From assembly GCA_002483465.1 (NCBI GenBank), contig DLHX01000005.1, positions 1 to 64,000 on the forward strand: a DNA stretch of 64,000 nucleotides. Reading direction: 5' to 3'. The notes under the pieces were generated by a model. That model made no database searches. It was not told the origin of the DNA and worked only from the letters and a program-made list of their open reading frames with translations. This document shows positions 24,775-32,799 of this stretch, piece by piece. The stretch comes from Micavibrio sp. UBA7657 (GTDB taxonomy: Bacteria; Pseudomonadota; Alphaproteobacteria; Micavibrionales; Micavibrionaceae). The translations under genes were made by a program, and so were the position numbers. Numbering within the stretch: the stretch's first letter is position 1; each line of letters opens with the position of its first letter.

Positions 24775-25656
24775 TTAAAGCTGGTTCTTAAACCAGGTGA
24801 CCTGTCTTTTTGCGTATTGGCGGGTTTCGGTCTGGGCAAGGGTTGTGGCCTGTTCCCTGCTGATTTTCCCGGCCAGGAAAGCACGCAGATGGGCAAAACC
24901 GAGCGCTTTGGCCAGCAGGGGGTTTGCCGGGATTTCGCCGCTGTCGAGCCGGGCCGAGAAATCTTCGACTTCCTCCAGCGCGCCATTGTCTAGCATCCGG
25001 TTGAAGCGCATATCGCAGCGGCGGTAAAGCTCTTCGCGCTCCGGGATGATTTTGTGAATTTCAAAATTCCAGTTTTCCGGCGGCGCGTTTTTGGATTCTT
25101 TCTGCCAGTCGGAGAGTTTTTTTCCGGTTGCCTCGAACACTTCCCAGGCGCGGACGATGCGGGCGGTGTGTTCGGGGTGAAAGCGCGCAGCGGATTCGGG
25201 GTCGCGTTTTTTTAGTTCCTCATGCATGGCCGCCGTGCCGATTTCTTCCTGCCGCGCGTTCGCGCGCTCGCGGATTTCCGGCGGCGTTTCAGGAATGGGC
25301 GAAAGGCCTTCCATCAATGTTTTGATATACATGCCGTTGCCGCCGCAGATGATCGGTGTCTGTCCGTTTTCAATTGCCGTTTTGATTTCGTGCGTTGCCA
25401 GCGCCTGCCAGATTCCGGCGGAGCAGGGTTCGGCGGGTTGCAGGATGCCGTAAAGAACGTGCGGCACCTCGCGCTTGTCCTGCTCTGTGGGCTGTGCGGT
25501 GAGAACATGCAGGCCGTCATAAATCTGCATGGAATCGCAATTGATGACGACGCCGTTCAGTTTCTTTGCGAGACCGAGCGCGAAGGCCGATTTGCCGCCG
25601 GCCGTCGGGCCGGCAACGATGTGAATAGTGACCGGAGCGCCGCGATTACTGCTCAA
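24775..25656 (-). CDS. miaA: tRNA dimethylallyltransferase MiaA
   Basis: This enzyme transfers a dimethylallyl group to A37 of tRNAs that read UNN codons. The 293-residue protein has the P-loop GPTAGGKSAFALGLA near the N-terminus, NCDSMQIYDGLHVLTAQPT (catalytic Asp and binding region) and GGNGMYIKTLMEGL, all diagnostic. It ends QTETRQYAKRQVTWFKNQL, the conserved MiaA C-terminal pattern. The start codon overlaps the degP 3' end by 11 bp on the same strand, so the two genes are translationally close. The hfq gene often found after miaA is absent here. Confidence 0.96.
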   Translation of the reverse strand: MSSNRGAPVTIHIVAGPTAGGKSAFALGLAKKLNGVVINCDSMQIYDGLHVLTAQPTEQDKREVPHVLYGILQPAEPCSAGIWQALATHEIKTAIENGQTPIICGGNGMYIKTLMEGLSPIPETPPEIRERANARQEEIGTAAMHEELKKRDPESAARFHPEHTARIVRAWEVFEATGKKLSDWQKESKNAPPENWNFEIHKIIPEREELYRRCDMRFNRMLDNGALEEVEDFSARLDSGEIPANPLLAKALGFAHLRAFLAGKISREQATTLAQTETRQYAKRQVTWFKNQL

Positions 25657-27172
25657 TCTGCGGCTTTTCTTTTTCCGGCGCGACCTTGGATTTCTTTTCC
25701 TCGAGCTTCAGTGCGACAAAGCGTACGTCGCCTTCGCGGTTCAGAAGCAGGAGAACCGACGTGCGCTTGTTCTGAATCGCCTTGCTGACGATCTCGGACA
25801 CTTTCTGCGGGTCTTTCACGGCCTGCTGGTTGATTTCGACGACGACATCGCCGGGCAGCAAACCTTTTTCTGCTGCTTCGGACATGTCGGCGACCCCGGT
25901 TACGACCACGCCATCCACGTTGCCGGGGATCAGATAGTCTTGTCTCAGCGTGTCGGACATCGCGGAGAGCGTCAGGCCGACAGAGTCAATCTTTTCGCCC
26001 TTGGCTTCGGAACGCGGCGCGCCGCTTTCGAGCAGGCCGTCTTCCTCGGCTTTTTCAAGTTCGCCAACTTTGACTTTCGTCGTGGCTTTCTTGCCGTCAC
26101 GCCAATAGGTTAGCGTGCTGTCGGCGCCGATCGTCGTTTCCGCGACGAGGCGCGGAAGCTGGCGCATGGCGGAGAGTTTTTCGCCGTTGAAGCTCAGGAT
26201 GATGTCACCCGGTTGCAGGCCTGCGGCTTCCGCGGGGCCCTTGGGTGTGATGCTGGCGACCAGCGCGCCTTCGGCGTGCGGGAGGCCGAGGCTTTCGGCG
26301 ATTTCAGGCGTGACGCTCTGGATACGAACGCCGAGCCAGCCGCGACGTGTGCGGCCAAATTCGACGATTTGCTTAACCACCGGCGCGGCAAGCGCGGAAG
26401 GGATTGCAAAGCCGATTCCGACCGAGCCTCCGGAGGGGCTGAAGATCGCGGTGTTGATGCCGATAACTTCGCCCTTCAGGTTGAACATCGGGCCGCCGGA
26501 ATTGCCGCGGTTGATCGATGCGTCGGTCTGGAGGAAATCATCGTAGGGTCCGGAATTGATATCACGCGCGCGGGCGGAGATGATGCCTGCGGTGACGGTG
26601 CCGCCGAGTCCGAACGGATTTCCGATCGCGACAACCCAGTCGCCGACGCGCAGTACATCGCTGTCGCCGAATTTAAGCGCGGTGAGTTTTTTCTTGGTGT
26701 CGACCTTGATGACGGCGAGATCGGTTTTTTCGTCGCGGCCAATGACTTCGGCGGTGACGGTTTCATCATCGTTGAAAGTAACGCGGACTTCTTCGGCGTC
26801 GCGGACGACGTGGTTGTTGGTGACGATCAGACCTTTTTCGGCGTCAACAACGAAGCCGGAGCCGAGCGAGGCCTGCGGCGTCAGCGGCGCGCCGTTACCG
26901 CGTTTCTGCATGAACTCTTCAAAGAAATCTTCGAACGGCGAGCCGGGCGGGAATTGCGGCATCTCGGGATAATCTTCGGGCGCTTCCATTTTCTGGGTCG
27001 AGGAAATATTGACCACCGCCGGGAGAAGCGGCGCCACGAGATCGGCAAAGCTGCCGGGTGCGTCGGCCGCGAGCGGGCTTTTGGGTTGTTCTTGTACGGC
27101 GGCGGCGGCGTATCCGATACCTGTAACGGCCATAACGAACGCAGCGAGTGCGGTGACAAGTTTATTGCGCAT
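25646..27172 (-). CDS. degP: Periplasmic serine protease/chaperone of the DegP/HtrA (Do) family
   Basis: This envelope quality-control protease has 508 residues. The signal peptide is residues 1 to about 24 (basic start, hydrophobic core, AAA). The trypsin-like domain carries the triad His121 (VTNNHVV), Asp151 (EKTDLAVI) and Ser225 (GNSGGP). Two PDZ domains follow (near 280-370, with PHAEGALVASITPKGPAEAAGLQPGDIIL, and near 405-490, with EKGLLPGDVVVEI). A Lys/Glu-rich C-terminus ends the protein. It is downstream of hflK, hflC and DUF2065 on the same strand, the classical membrane-protein quality-control neighbourhood, and overlaps miaA by 11 bp. Confidence 0.97.
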   Translation of the reverse strand: MRNKLVTALAAFVMAVTGIGYAAAAVQEQPKSPLAADAPGSFADLVAPLLPAVVNISSTQKMEAPEDYPEMPQFPPGSPFEDFFEEFMQKRGNGAPLTPQASLGSGFVVDAEKGLIVTNNHVVRDAEEVRVTFNDDETVTAEVIGRDEKTDLAVIKVDTKKKLTALKFGDSDVLRVGDWVVAIGNPFGLGGTVTAGIISARARDINSGPYDDFLQTDASINRGNSGGPMFNLKGEVIGINTAIFSPSGGSVGIGFAIPSALAAPVVKQIVEFGRTRRGWLGVRIQSVTPEIAESLGLPHAEGALVASITPKGPAEAAGLQPGDIILSFNGEKLSAMRQLPRLVAETTIGADSTLTYWRDGKKATTKVKVGELEKAEEDGLLESGAPRSEAKGEKIDSVGLTLSAMSDTLRQDYLIPGNVDGVVVTGVADMSEAAEKGLLPGDVVVEINQQAVKDPQKVSEIVSKAIQNKRTSVLLLLNREGDVRFVALKLEEKKSKVAPEKEKPQIEQ

Positions 27173-27240
27173 AAGGGAGGGTCCTCTGTTACCAGTTGCA
27201 GCAGTAAAATAGGCCTGCCCATGGACGCGGTCAACAGCGG

Positions 27241-27450
27241 TTAAATCGTGTGGAATGTCTTTAATATATAGATGGCCAGGATGCCCAGGGACGCCATAAG
27301 CAGGCCGAATATGCGGAGCGGCTGGGTCGGCATGGACAGGGCCATTGCCATAAGTTTTTTAATATGGTCGGGGAAAAGGGCGTAGATCAGGCCCTCGATG
27401 ACGAAGACCAGGGAGAAAGCTGTGAGAAGCGTGAGCGTGAAGGGCGGCAT
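27241..27450 (-). CDS. DUF2065 small membrane protein
   Basis: This 69-residue protein has two hydrophobic helices (about 5-25 and 45-65) separated by a basic loop (FPDHIKKLMAMALSMPTQPLR). It matches the DUF2065/YjeT pattern, in which IEGLIYALFPDHIKKL and RIFGLLMASLGILAIY are conserved. YjeT-like genes typically sit right after hflC, as here (14 bp after the hflC stop), which supports the call. The molecular function is unknown; a role with the HflKC/FtsH membrane complex is only implied by location. Confidence 0.88.
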   Translation of the reverse strand: MPPFTLTLLTAFSLVFVIEGLIYALFPDHIKKLMAMALSMPTQPLRIFGLLMASLGILAIYILKTFHTI

Positions 27451-27464
27451 GGCGCGTCAGCCCG

Positions 27465-28514
27465 TCACGGGCTGCTGGCCGGGCCGCTGGTGTGATCCTG
27501 GAAGTAGCGGAAGAAATCGCTCCCCGGCGAGAGGATGAGCCGGGTTTCAGGATCGGCCAACGTGGTCCTGTAGGCTTCCATCGAGCGCATGAAGCCGTAG
27601 AAATCCTTGTCCTTGTTAAAGGCGTCGGCGTAAATCTTGATCGCGTCCTTGTCGCCCTGGCCTTTGACCATCTGCGCGTCGCGGCTGGCTTCGGCGAGGA
27701 GAACGGTGCGGTCTTTTTCGGCGGTGGAGCGGATTTCGAGCGCGCGCTGTTCGCCTTTGGCGCGGGTTTCGGTCGCGCGTTCCTTGAGGTCGGAAATCAT
27801 CCGGCGCACGGTGGAGGTGCGGAGGTCGGCGGTGAGATCGGCGCGAACGATGCGGACGTCAACGATTTCGATGCCGAGGCTGTCCTGCGTGATTTTCAGA
27901 TTCACGCGCCTTTTGATTTCTTCCATGATCGCCTCACGTTCGGAAGAGAGAAGCGCCTGCAACGTCACGCTGCCGAGCACGCCGCGCGTTGCGTCGTTGA
28001 GGATGCTCTCCAGGCGTTGGTCGGCGTTAGCCGTGGTGCGCAGGGTTTTCAGAAATTGCAGGGGGTCGTTGATTTTATAACGCGCGAATGTATCGGCGAT
28101 AATCGGCTCGCCGCTGACATTCTGGATTTCCGGGGCCTCGACAGGCGCGCCGGGATCAATCGTTTCGCCGGGAATTGCCTCAAGCGGCGTGGGTTCGGGC
28201 TCGATGCCTTCGGCTTTTTGTGCAGGCGTCAGCTTGTAATGCTGCAGGCTCGAGCTGGCGATGACGACCTGCTCGGGGGGCGGATCGACGGAGAGAATGC
28301 GGCGGTCGAAATAGCGTACTTCCTGCACCAGCGGAATTTTGAAATGGAGGCCCGGGCCTTTTGTAAAAGTGGATAAATCGTTCGGGTTGCCGATGGGCTG
28401 GCCGAGCTGGAGGACGACGGCCTGTTCACGCTGGTCGACGATGAACAGCGATTGCGAAGCGCCGATCAGGACAGCGGCGAGAACTAATAACAATGCTATG
28501 GATGTCTTGCTCAT
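27465..28514 (-). CDS. hflC: HflC, SPFH-family FtsH modulator
   Basis: This is the smaller subunit of the HflKC complex that surrounds and regulates the FtsH membrane protease. The 349-residue protein has an N-terminal membrane anchor (about 4-22) and a periplasmic SPFH/band-7 domain with VDQREQAVVLQLGQP, KIPLVQEVRYFDRR and the helical stretch AEGEQRALEIRSTAEKDRTVLLAEA-like region (EQRALEIRSTAEKDRTVLLA). Compared with E. coli HflC it has an extra acidic, Pro/Glu-rich insertion of roughly 50 residues (EPEPTPLEAIPGETIDPG). It overlaps the hflK 3' end by 4 bp (ATGA). Confidence 0.95.
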   Translation of the reverse strand: MSKTSIALLLVLAAVLIGASQSLFIVDQREQAVVLQLGQPIGNPNDLSTFTKGPGLHFKIPLVQEVRYFDRRILSVDPPPEQVVIASSSLQHYKLTPAQKAEGIEPEPTPLEAIPGETIDPGAPVEAPEIQNVSGEPIIADTFARYKINDPLQFLKTLRTTANADQRLESILNDATRGVLGSVTLQALLSSEREAIMEEIKRRVNLKITQDSLGIEIVDVRIVRADLTADLRTSTVRRMISDLKERATETRAKGEQRALEIRSTAEKDRTVLLAEASRDAQMVKGQGDKDAIKIYADAFNKDKDFYGFMRSMEAYRTTLADPETRLILSPGSDFFRYFQDHTSGPASSP

Positions 28515-29689
28515 TGCGCGAGTCCTTCGGGTGAGGCCGGGTTTTCGGGCTTCGGCGCGGCGCGCACGGATGATTTATTAAGTTCGTTCAGCGGCAAATA
28601 AGGCACAACGCCGGAGCCGCCGTCTTTGTCGAGAATGATTTTCTGCGCGTTTTTCAGCACTTCTTCCATGGTCTCGATATAAATACGCTCTTTCGTCACG
28701 TCCTTGCCGCCGAGATAGGCCGCGTAGACGGAATTGAAACGGTCGGCGTCGCCGTTCGCCTTGGCGATCACGGATTGCTTGTAACCTTCGGCCTCACGGT
28801 TCATCTGCGTGGCGAGACCGCGTGCCTTGGGAAGAATATCTTCACGGTAGGCTTCGGCGCGGTTCTGCACGTCTTCGGCGTCCTGCTTGGCGGACTGGAC
28901 ATCCTGGAACGCGTCCTGAACATCCGGGTGCACTTCGGCCTTCTTGATCAGGACCTGCGAGATCGTGACGCCTGACCTATACTCATCAAGATTTTGCTGG
29001 ATGATCGCCTTGGTTTTTGCTGCGACTTCCTCGCGCTTGTTGGTGATGATCGGGAACATTTCGGTCTGGCCGACGATATCGCGGATCGCGGACTGCGCGA
29101 CCTGCTTGATGGTGTTTTCCTGGTCCTCGATGTTGAAGACGAAATCCTCGGCGGATTTGATGCTCCACTGCAGCACGATGTTCAGGTCGACGATGTTGCG
29201 GTCGGCGGTCAGCATCAGGCTTTCCTCGGGAAGGTCGCGCTGGCCGCGCTCGCCGGTGCGGTCATAGGCTTCGGTGAAGCCGATATTCATCGAGCGCAGT
29301 TCGTTGACCTTGACGGTTTCCGCCGTTTCGATCGGCGCGGGGAAGTGATAGCCGAGACCTTCCTTGTCGGCGGTGCGCGACCAGGCGCCGAAGCGCTGGA
29401 TCACGACGTTGTCGCCGGGATTAACGATGAAGAAGCCGCTGGCCAGCCATAGGGCGCCCACCGCAAGTATGATAATTCCGATAATGCTCAAGGAGTTGAA
29501 TTCACCGGGCATGACGCTGCGGAAATTGGCCTGCGCGCGGCGCAGCATTTCATCAATATCCGGGGGTTCGTTACCGCCACCGCCGGGAGGTCTCTGGCCG
29601 CCGCCACCGCCCCATGCGCCGCGATCATCGTTTCCGGGCTTGCCCCAGGGGTTTTTTCTTTTATTGTCGGGTTTATCGTCCCAGCCCAT
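28511..29689 (-). CDS. hflK: HflK, SPFH-family FtsH modulator
   Basis: This is the larger subunit of the HflKC complex. The 392-residue protein has a cytosolic N-terminus rich in Gly, Asn and Pro (GNDDRGAWGGGGGQRPPG), one membrane helix (about 66-88) and a band-7 domain beginning VNPGDNVVIQRFGAWSR. Family motifs MLTADRNIVDLNIVLQW and KAEVHPDVQDAFQDVQSAKQ are visible. It is the first gene of the hflK-hflC-DUF2065-degP-miaA run and divergent from mrp, whose start lies 92 bp away; this gap presumably holds both promoters. Confidence 0.96.
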   Translation of the reverse strand: MGWDDKPDNKRKNPWGKPGNDDRGAWGGGGGQRPPGGGGNEPPDIDEMLRRAQANFRSVMPGEFNSLSIIGIIILAVGALWLASGFFIVNPGDNVVIQRFGAWSRTADKEGLGYHFPAPIETAETVKVNELRSMNIGFTEAYDRTGERGQRDLPEESLMLTADRNIVDLNIVLQWSIKSAEDFVFNIEDQENTIKQVAQSAIRDIVGQTEMFPIITNKREEVAAKTKAIIQQNLDEYRSGVTISQVLIKKAEVHPDVQDAFQDVQSAKQDAEDVQNRAEAYREDILPKARGLATQMNREAEGYKQSVIAKANGDADRFNSVYAAYLGGKDVTKERIYIETMEEVLKNAQKIILDKDGGSGVVPYLPLNELNKSSVRAAPKPENPASPEGLAQ

Positions 29690-29780
29690 GATTTTCGCGC
29701 TCGAATCTCTATTTTGCGTGTTTGCTTTTTAGCGGTTATAAGAATATCTCTTTCGCTCAGGAAAGCAAGGATAACGGGCC

Positions 29781-30833
29781 ATGAAACCGGCTGTTTTGCA
29801 ACCAAAAGAATTGCAACGGGAAATTATGGAAGCACTGGGGCGTGTGAACGATCCCGGGCGCGGGCGCGACATCGTTTCGCTCGGGATGATTTCCGGGCTG
29901 CAGGTGACGGCGGACGGCAATGTTATTTTCATGATCGAGGTCGATCCCGCGCGGGGCGCGAAACTGGAGCCGTTGCGGCAGGAAGCGGAACATGCCGCCG
30001 CTGCGGTGCCCGGCGTGCGCAAGGTGACGGCGGTGCTGACCGCTCAGAAAGCTTCCAATGACCCGCACGGCATGGAAAAAAATCCGAAGCTGGAGTTGCC
30101 GATCAAAAATATTATCGCGGTGGCGAGCGGCAAGGGCGGCGTCGGCAAATCGACGGTGGCGATGAATCTGGCGATTGCGCTCGGGAAATCCGGGAAATCG
30201 GTCGGGTTGCTGGACGCGGATATTTACGGGCCGAGCGTGCCGAAAATGTCGGGGCTGGAGGGCCAGCGCCCGAAACAGAATGATGATGGGAAATTGATTC
30301 CGCTTGAGGCGCATGGTTTGAAAATTATGTCGATCGGTTTCATGCTGGACAAGGAAGCGCCTCTCGTGTGGCGCGGCCCGATGGTGCAGACGGCGGTCTA
30401 TCAAATGCTGCGCGATGTCGAATGGGGTACGGAAGAAAACAAGCTCGATGTCTTGATCGTCGATATGCCGCCGGGCACGGGCGACGCGCAATTGACGCTG
30501 GCGCAGAAAGTGCCGGTGACAGGGGCGGTGATTGTTTCGACGCCGCAGGATATTGCGCTGATCGATGCGCGCAAGGCCGTGGCTATGTTCCAGAAAGTGA
30601 ATGTCAAAATTCTCGGCATCATTGAAAATATGAGCACGCATGTCTGCAGCAATTGCGGCCATGAAGAGCATATCTTCGGCCATGGCGGCGCCAAACGCGA
30701 AGCTTCAAGCCTCGGTGTGCCGTTCCTCGGTGAAATTCCGCTGGATGCAGCAATTCGGAAAAATTCCGATGAGGGAAAATCCGCCGCGCAGGATATTTTT
30801 TCAAAAATTTCTCAAGCCGTAATCCCGGCGTAA
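29781..30833 (+). CDS. mrp: Mrp/ApbC/NBP35-type Fe-S cluster carrier ATPase
   Basis: This protein carries or inserts Fe-S clusters. The 350-residue chain has an N-terminal MIP18/DUF59 domain (about 10-90, GRVNDPGRGRDIVSLGM) and a P-loop NTPase domain with the deviant Walker A GKGGVGKS at 117-124. The cluster-bridging CXXC is HVCSNCG (Cys289 and Cys292). The stop codon TAA lies in the loop of a palindromic repeat (30822-30841), so the last residues (VIPA) are encoded by the repeat. A strong terminator hairpin follows at 30873. It is convergent with folA. Confidence 0.96.
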   Translation: MKPAVLQPKELQREIMEALGRVNDPGRGRDIVSLGMISGLQVTADGNVIFMIEVDPARGAKLEPLRQEAEHAAAAVPGVRKVTAVLTAQKASNDPHGMEKNPKLELPIKNIIAVASGKGGVGKSTVAMNLAIALGKSGKSVGLLDADIYGPSVPKMSGLEGQRPKQNDDGKLIPLEAHGLKIMSIGFMLDKEAPLVWRGPMVQTAVYQMLRDVEWGTEENKLDVLIVDMPPGTGDAQLTLAQKVPVTGAVIVSTPQDIALIDARKAVAMFQKVNVKILGIIENMSTHVCSNCGHEEHIFGHGGAKREASSLGVPFLGEIPLDAAIRKNSDEGKSAAQDIFSKISQAVIPA

Positions 30834-30841
30834 GCCGGGAT
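30822..30841. repeat. Palindrome overlapping the mrp stop codon
   Basis: ATCCCGGC (30822-30829), the loop GTAA and GCCGGGAT (30834-30841) form a perfect 8-bp hairpin; the mrp TAA is at 30831-30833 within the loop. The motif resembles dispersed CCCGGC-N-GCCGGG repeat elements of alphaproteobacterial intergenic DNA. The flanking 30842-30872 segment appears to be part of the same element. Confidence 0.65.
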
Positions 30842-30872
30842 CCATTGATTGATAAAGCTGGCATTCCATGGG

Positions 30873-30900
30873 CCCCGGCTTGCGCCGGGGTTTCGCTTTT
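30873..30900 (+). terminator. Terminator after mrp
   Basis: CCCCGGC (30873-30879), TTGC and GCCGGGG (30884-30890) form a 7-bp GC stem followed by TTTCGCTTTT. It ends at the folA stop codon. The U-tract is interrupted, so termination may be incomplete. Confidence 0.6.
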
Positions 30901-31411
30901 ATTTTCTTTCTAAAACATAGAACGTAAAAGCCGGGTCGCCGTCGCGCTTGTCTTCCGAAACGACGTTCCAGTCATTCCAGTCGAAATCGGGAAAATATGT
31001 ATCGCCTTCATATTCACGGTCGATGATGGTGAGATAAAGGCGCTCGGTGATGGGCAGAGTTTGTCTATAAATCTCGCCGCCGCCGATGATGAATAATTCC
31101 TCGACCGCCATATCGCCGGCTTTGGCCTGTGCGAGCGTCATCGCCTCGTCGATGGTTTTGACGAAAAACGGGCCGTCGCCATTTACGGGTTCCATGAAGG
31201 AACTGCTGATGACAATGTTGGGGCGGCCCGGGAGCGGCTTGCCGAGCGATTCATAGGACTTGCGGCCCATGACGACCGGGTGGCCGAGCGTCGTTTTCTT
31301 GAAATATTTGAAGTCCTCGGGGATGTGCCAGGCAAGGCCGTTCGCCACGCCGATCACCCGGTTCCGGGCCATGGCGGCAATCGATGAAATCCTGATCTTC
31401 GCGGCATTCAT
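30899..31411 (-). CDS. folA: Dihydrofolate reductase
   Basis: This enzyme reduces dihydrofolate with NADPH and regenerates the cofactor consumed by ThyA. The 170-residue protein has the N-terminal motif ISSIAAMARNRVIGVANGLAWHIPEDFKYFKKTT, in which WHIPEDF holds the catalytic acidic residue, VMGRKSYESLGKPLPGRPNIV (NADPH site) and IIGGGEIYRQTLP. Length is standard. It is transcribed away from the orphan gene at 31537 and lies about 0.55 kb downstream of thyA on the same strand, with the orphan gene wedged on the opposite strand between them. Confidence 0.97.
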   Translation of the reverse strand: MNAAKIRISSIAAMARNRVIGVANGLAWHIPEDFKYFKKTTLGHPVVMGRKSYESLGKPLPGRPNIVISSSFMEPVNGDGPFFVKTIDEAMTLAQAKAGDMAVEELFIIGGGEIYRQTLPITERLYLTIIDREYEGDTYFPDFDWNDWNVVSEDKRDGDPAFTFYVLERK

Positions 31412-31480
31412 GGACTTAGACTTTATAGGTACGTTTTAATGCTGTATATGGGTGTTTCTTATCATTATTGATAGTTTTAG

Positions 31481-31508
31481 TTGACATAATAATAAATATG
31501 TTTTAAAG
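31481..31508 (+). promoter_or_regulatory. Possible promoter for the orphan gene at 31537
   Basis: TTGACA at 31481-31486 begins an AT-rich run; the best -10 is TTAAAG at 31503-31508 (16-bp spacing), which is weak. The ribosome-binding stretch AAAGGGGG follows at 31523-31531. The TTGACATAA string is shared with the orphan gene at 20349. Confidence 0.3.
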
Positions 31509-31536
31509 TCCGTTTTCATTAACAAAGGGGGCTCAA

Positions 31537-31965
31537 ATGCGCTCATACATTGGACATGTTAAGGATAATTTTGCTTTGATCGATATGCCGCGTGTCGCAG
31601 CCGGCTTGGGTCAAAAATTTAAACATGTTTCCGCTAGAGCCGATCTAAGTGCCGAGGTTCTTAAAGCCGTTTTAGTGAACCAGCGTTTCCTTATGTTTAC
31701 CATCAAAAGCAATGATGAATCCGATCAGTTCAAAATGCTGCAATTGGTCCAGAGGGCATCTAATAATTATATGACTGGCATAGCTGAGCTTGCGGAATCT
31801 CCCTTTCTTAGCAAAGGCGAAATTCAAAATTTCAGAACGGATAAGAAAATTGTCCCTTCAGATCTTGCCGAGCAAATTCGAATGGCGTCACTTTATGTTT
31901 ATCCCGGCATACGATCTGCTGCTCAGCAACGTGCTGAAAGCTTGGCTCCTACGGCTGAACGCTAA
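31537..31965 (+). CDS. Orphan protein, unknown function
   Basis: This 142-residue soluble protein is unrecognised. There is no signal peptide or membrane helix. The sequence is predicted helical throughout (VLKAVLVNQRFLMFTI, FKMLQLVQRASNNYMTGIAEL, SDLAEQIRMASLY). Its composition is less GC-rich than folA and thyA on either side, and it interrupts what would otherwise be a thyA-folA pair. The start at 31537 has a good ribosome-binding site (AAGGGGG, 6 bp upstream). It overlaps the thyA stop by 4 bp tail to tail. This may be a recent insertion. Confidence 0.6.
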   Translation: MRSYIGHVKDNFALIDMPRVAAGLGQKFKHVSARADLSAEVLKAVLVNQRFLMFTIKSNDESDQFKMLQLVQRASNNYMTGIAELAESPFLSKGEIQNFRTDKKIVPSDLAEQIRMASLYVYPGIRSAAQQRAESLAPTAER

Positions 31966-32756
31966 ACCGCAACCACGCCCTTGATATGCGGGTGGGCGTC
32001 GTAGCCCACCAGTTCGAAATCCTCGAATTTGAAATCGAAAATATTTTTGACGTGCGGATTCATATGCATTTCCGGCAGCGGTTTTGGCTCCCGCGTTAAC
32101 TGGAGCTGCGCCTGTTCGATGTGGTTTGAATAAAGATGCGCATCGCCGAAGGTGTGCACGAATTCGCCGGGCTTGAGGCCCGTCACCTGCGCAACCATCA
32201 AAGTAAGCAGCGCATAAGACGCTATGTTGAACGGTACGCCGAGGAAGATGTCGGCGCTACGCTGGTAGAGCTGGCACGATAATTTTCCGTCCGCGACATA
32301 GAACTGGAAAAATGCGTGGCAGGGTGGCAGCGCCATTTTGCCGATCTCGCCGACATTCCATGCGGAGACGATCAGGCGGCGGTCATCGGGGTTCGCCTTG
32401 ATGCGCTCGATCACATTTGAAATCTGATCGATTTGTCTTCCATCTGCCGTGGGCCATGCGCGCCACTGGTGGCCGTAGACGGGGCCGAGATTGCCGTCTT
32501 CGTCGGCCCATTCGTCCCAGATGCGCACGCCATTTTCTTTCAGGTATTTGATGTTCGTGTCGCCCGAGAGAAACCAGATCAGTTCATGGACGATGGATTT
32601 CAGGTGAAGTTTTTTCGTCGTGATCATCGGGAAGCCGTTGGCGAGATCGAAACGCATCTGGCGGCCGAAAACGCTCAAGGTGCCGGTGCCGGTGCGGTCC
32701 TCTTTTTTCGTGCCGTTCTCGAGCACGTCGCGCATCAAATCGAGATATTGCTTCAT
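31962..32756 (-). CDS. thyA: Thymidylate synthase
   Basis: This enzyme methylates dUMP to dTMP with methylene-tetrahydrofolate. From the ATG at 32756 (MKQYLDLMRDVLENG) it has 264 residues, exactly the E. coli length; the open frame further upstream to 32837 reads into msrB and is rejected. The active-site Cys146 is in MALPPCHAFFQFYV. Other fixed blocks are GYGHQWRAW-type (GPVYGHQWRAWPT), QRSADIFLGVPFNIASYALL and GDAHLYSNH. It lies 43 bp downstream of msrB, on the same strand. Confidence 0.97.
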   Translation of the reverse strand: MKQYLDLMRDVLENGTKKEDRTGTGTLSVFGRQMRFDLANGFPMITTKKLHLKSIVHELIWFLSGDTNIKYLKENGVRIWDEWADEDGNLGPVYGHQWRAWPTADGRQIDQISNVIERIKANPDDRRLIVSAWNVGEIGKMALPPCHAFFQFYVADGKLSCQLYQRSADIFLGVPFNIASYALLTLMVAQVTGLKPGEFVHTFGDAHLYSNHIEQAQLQLTREPKPLPEMHMNPHVKNIFDFKFEDFELVGYDAHPHIKGVVAV

Positions 32757-32799
32757 GGGGCGAGTATATAGGCGATTCCGGTTGCCCGGCAATGAAAGG

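Noticed and set aside
24705..24986. Upstream part of the orphan frame at 24384
   Set aside because: This portion overlaps miaA in another frame and shows reverse-frame composition; the ATG at 24704 is the sensible start.
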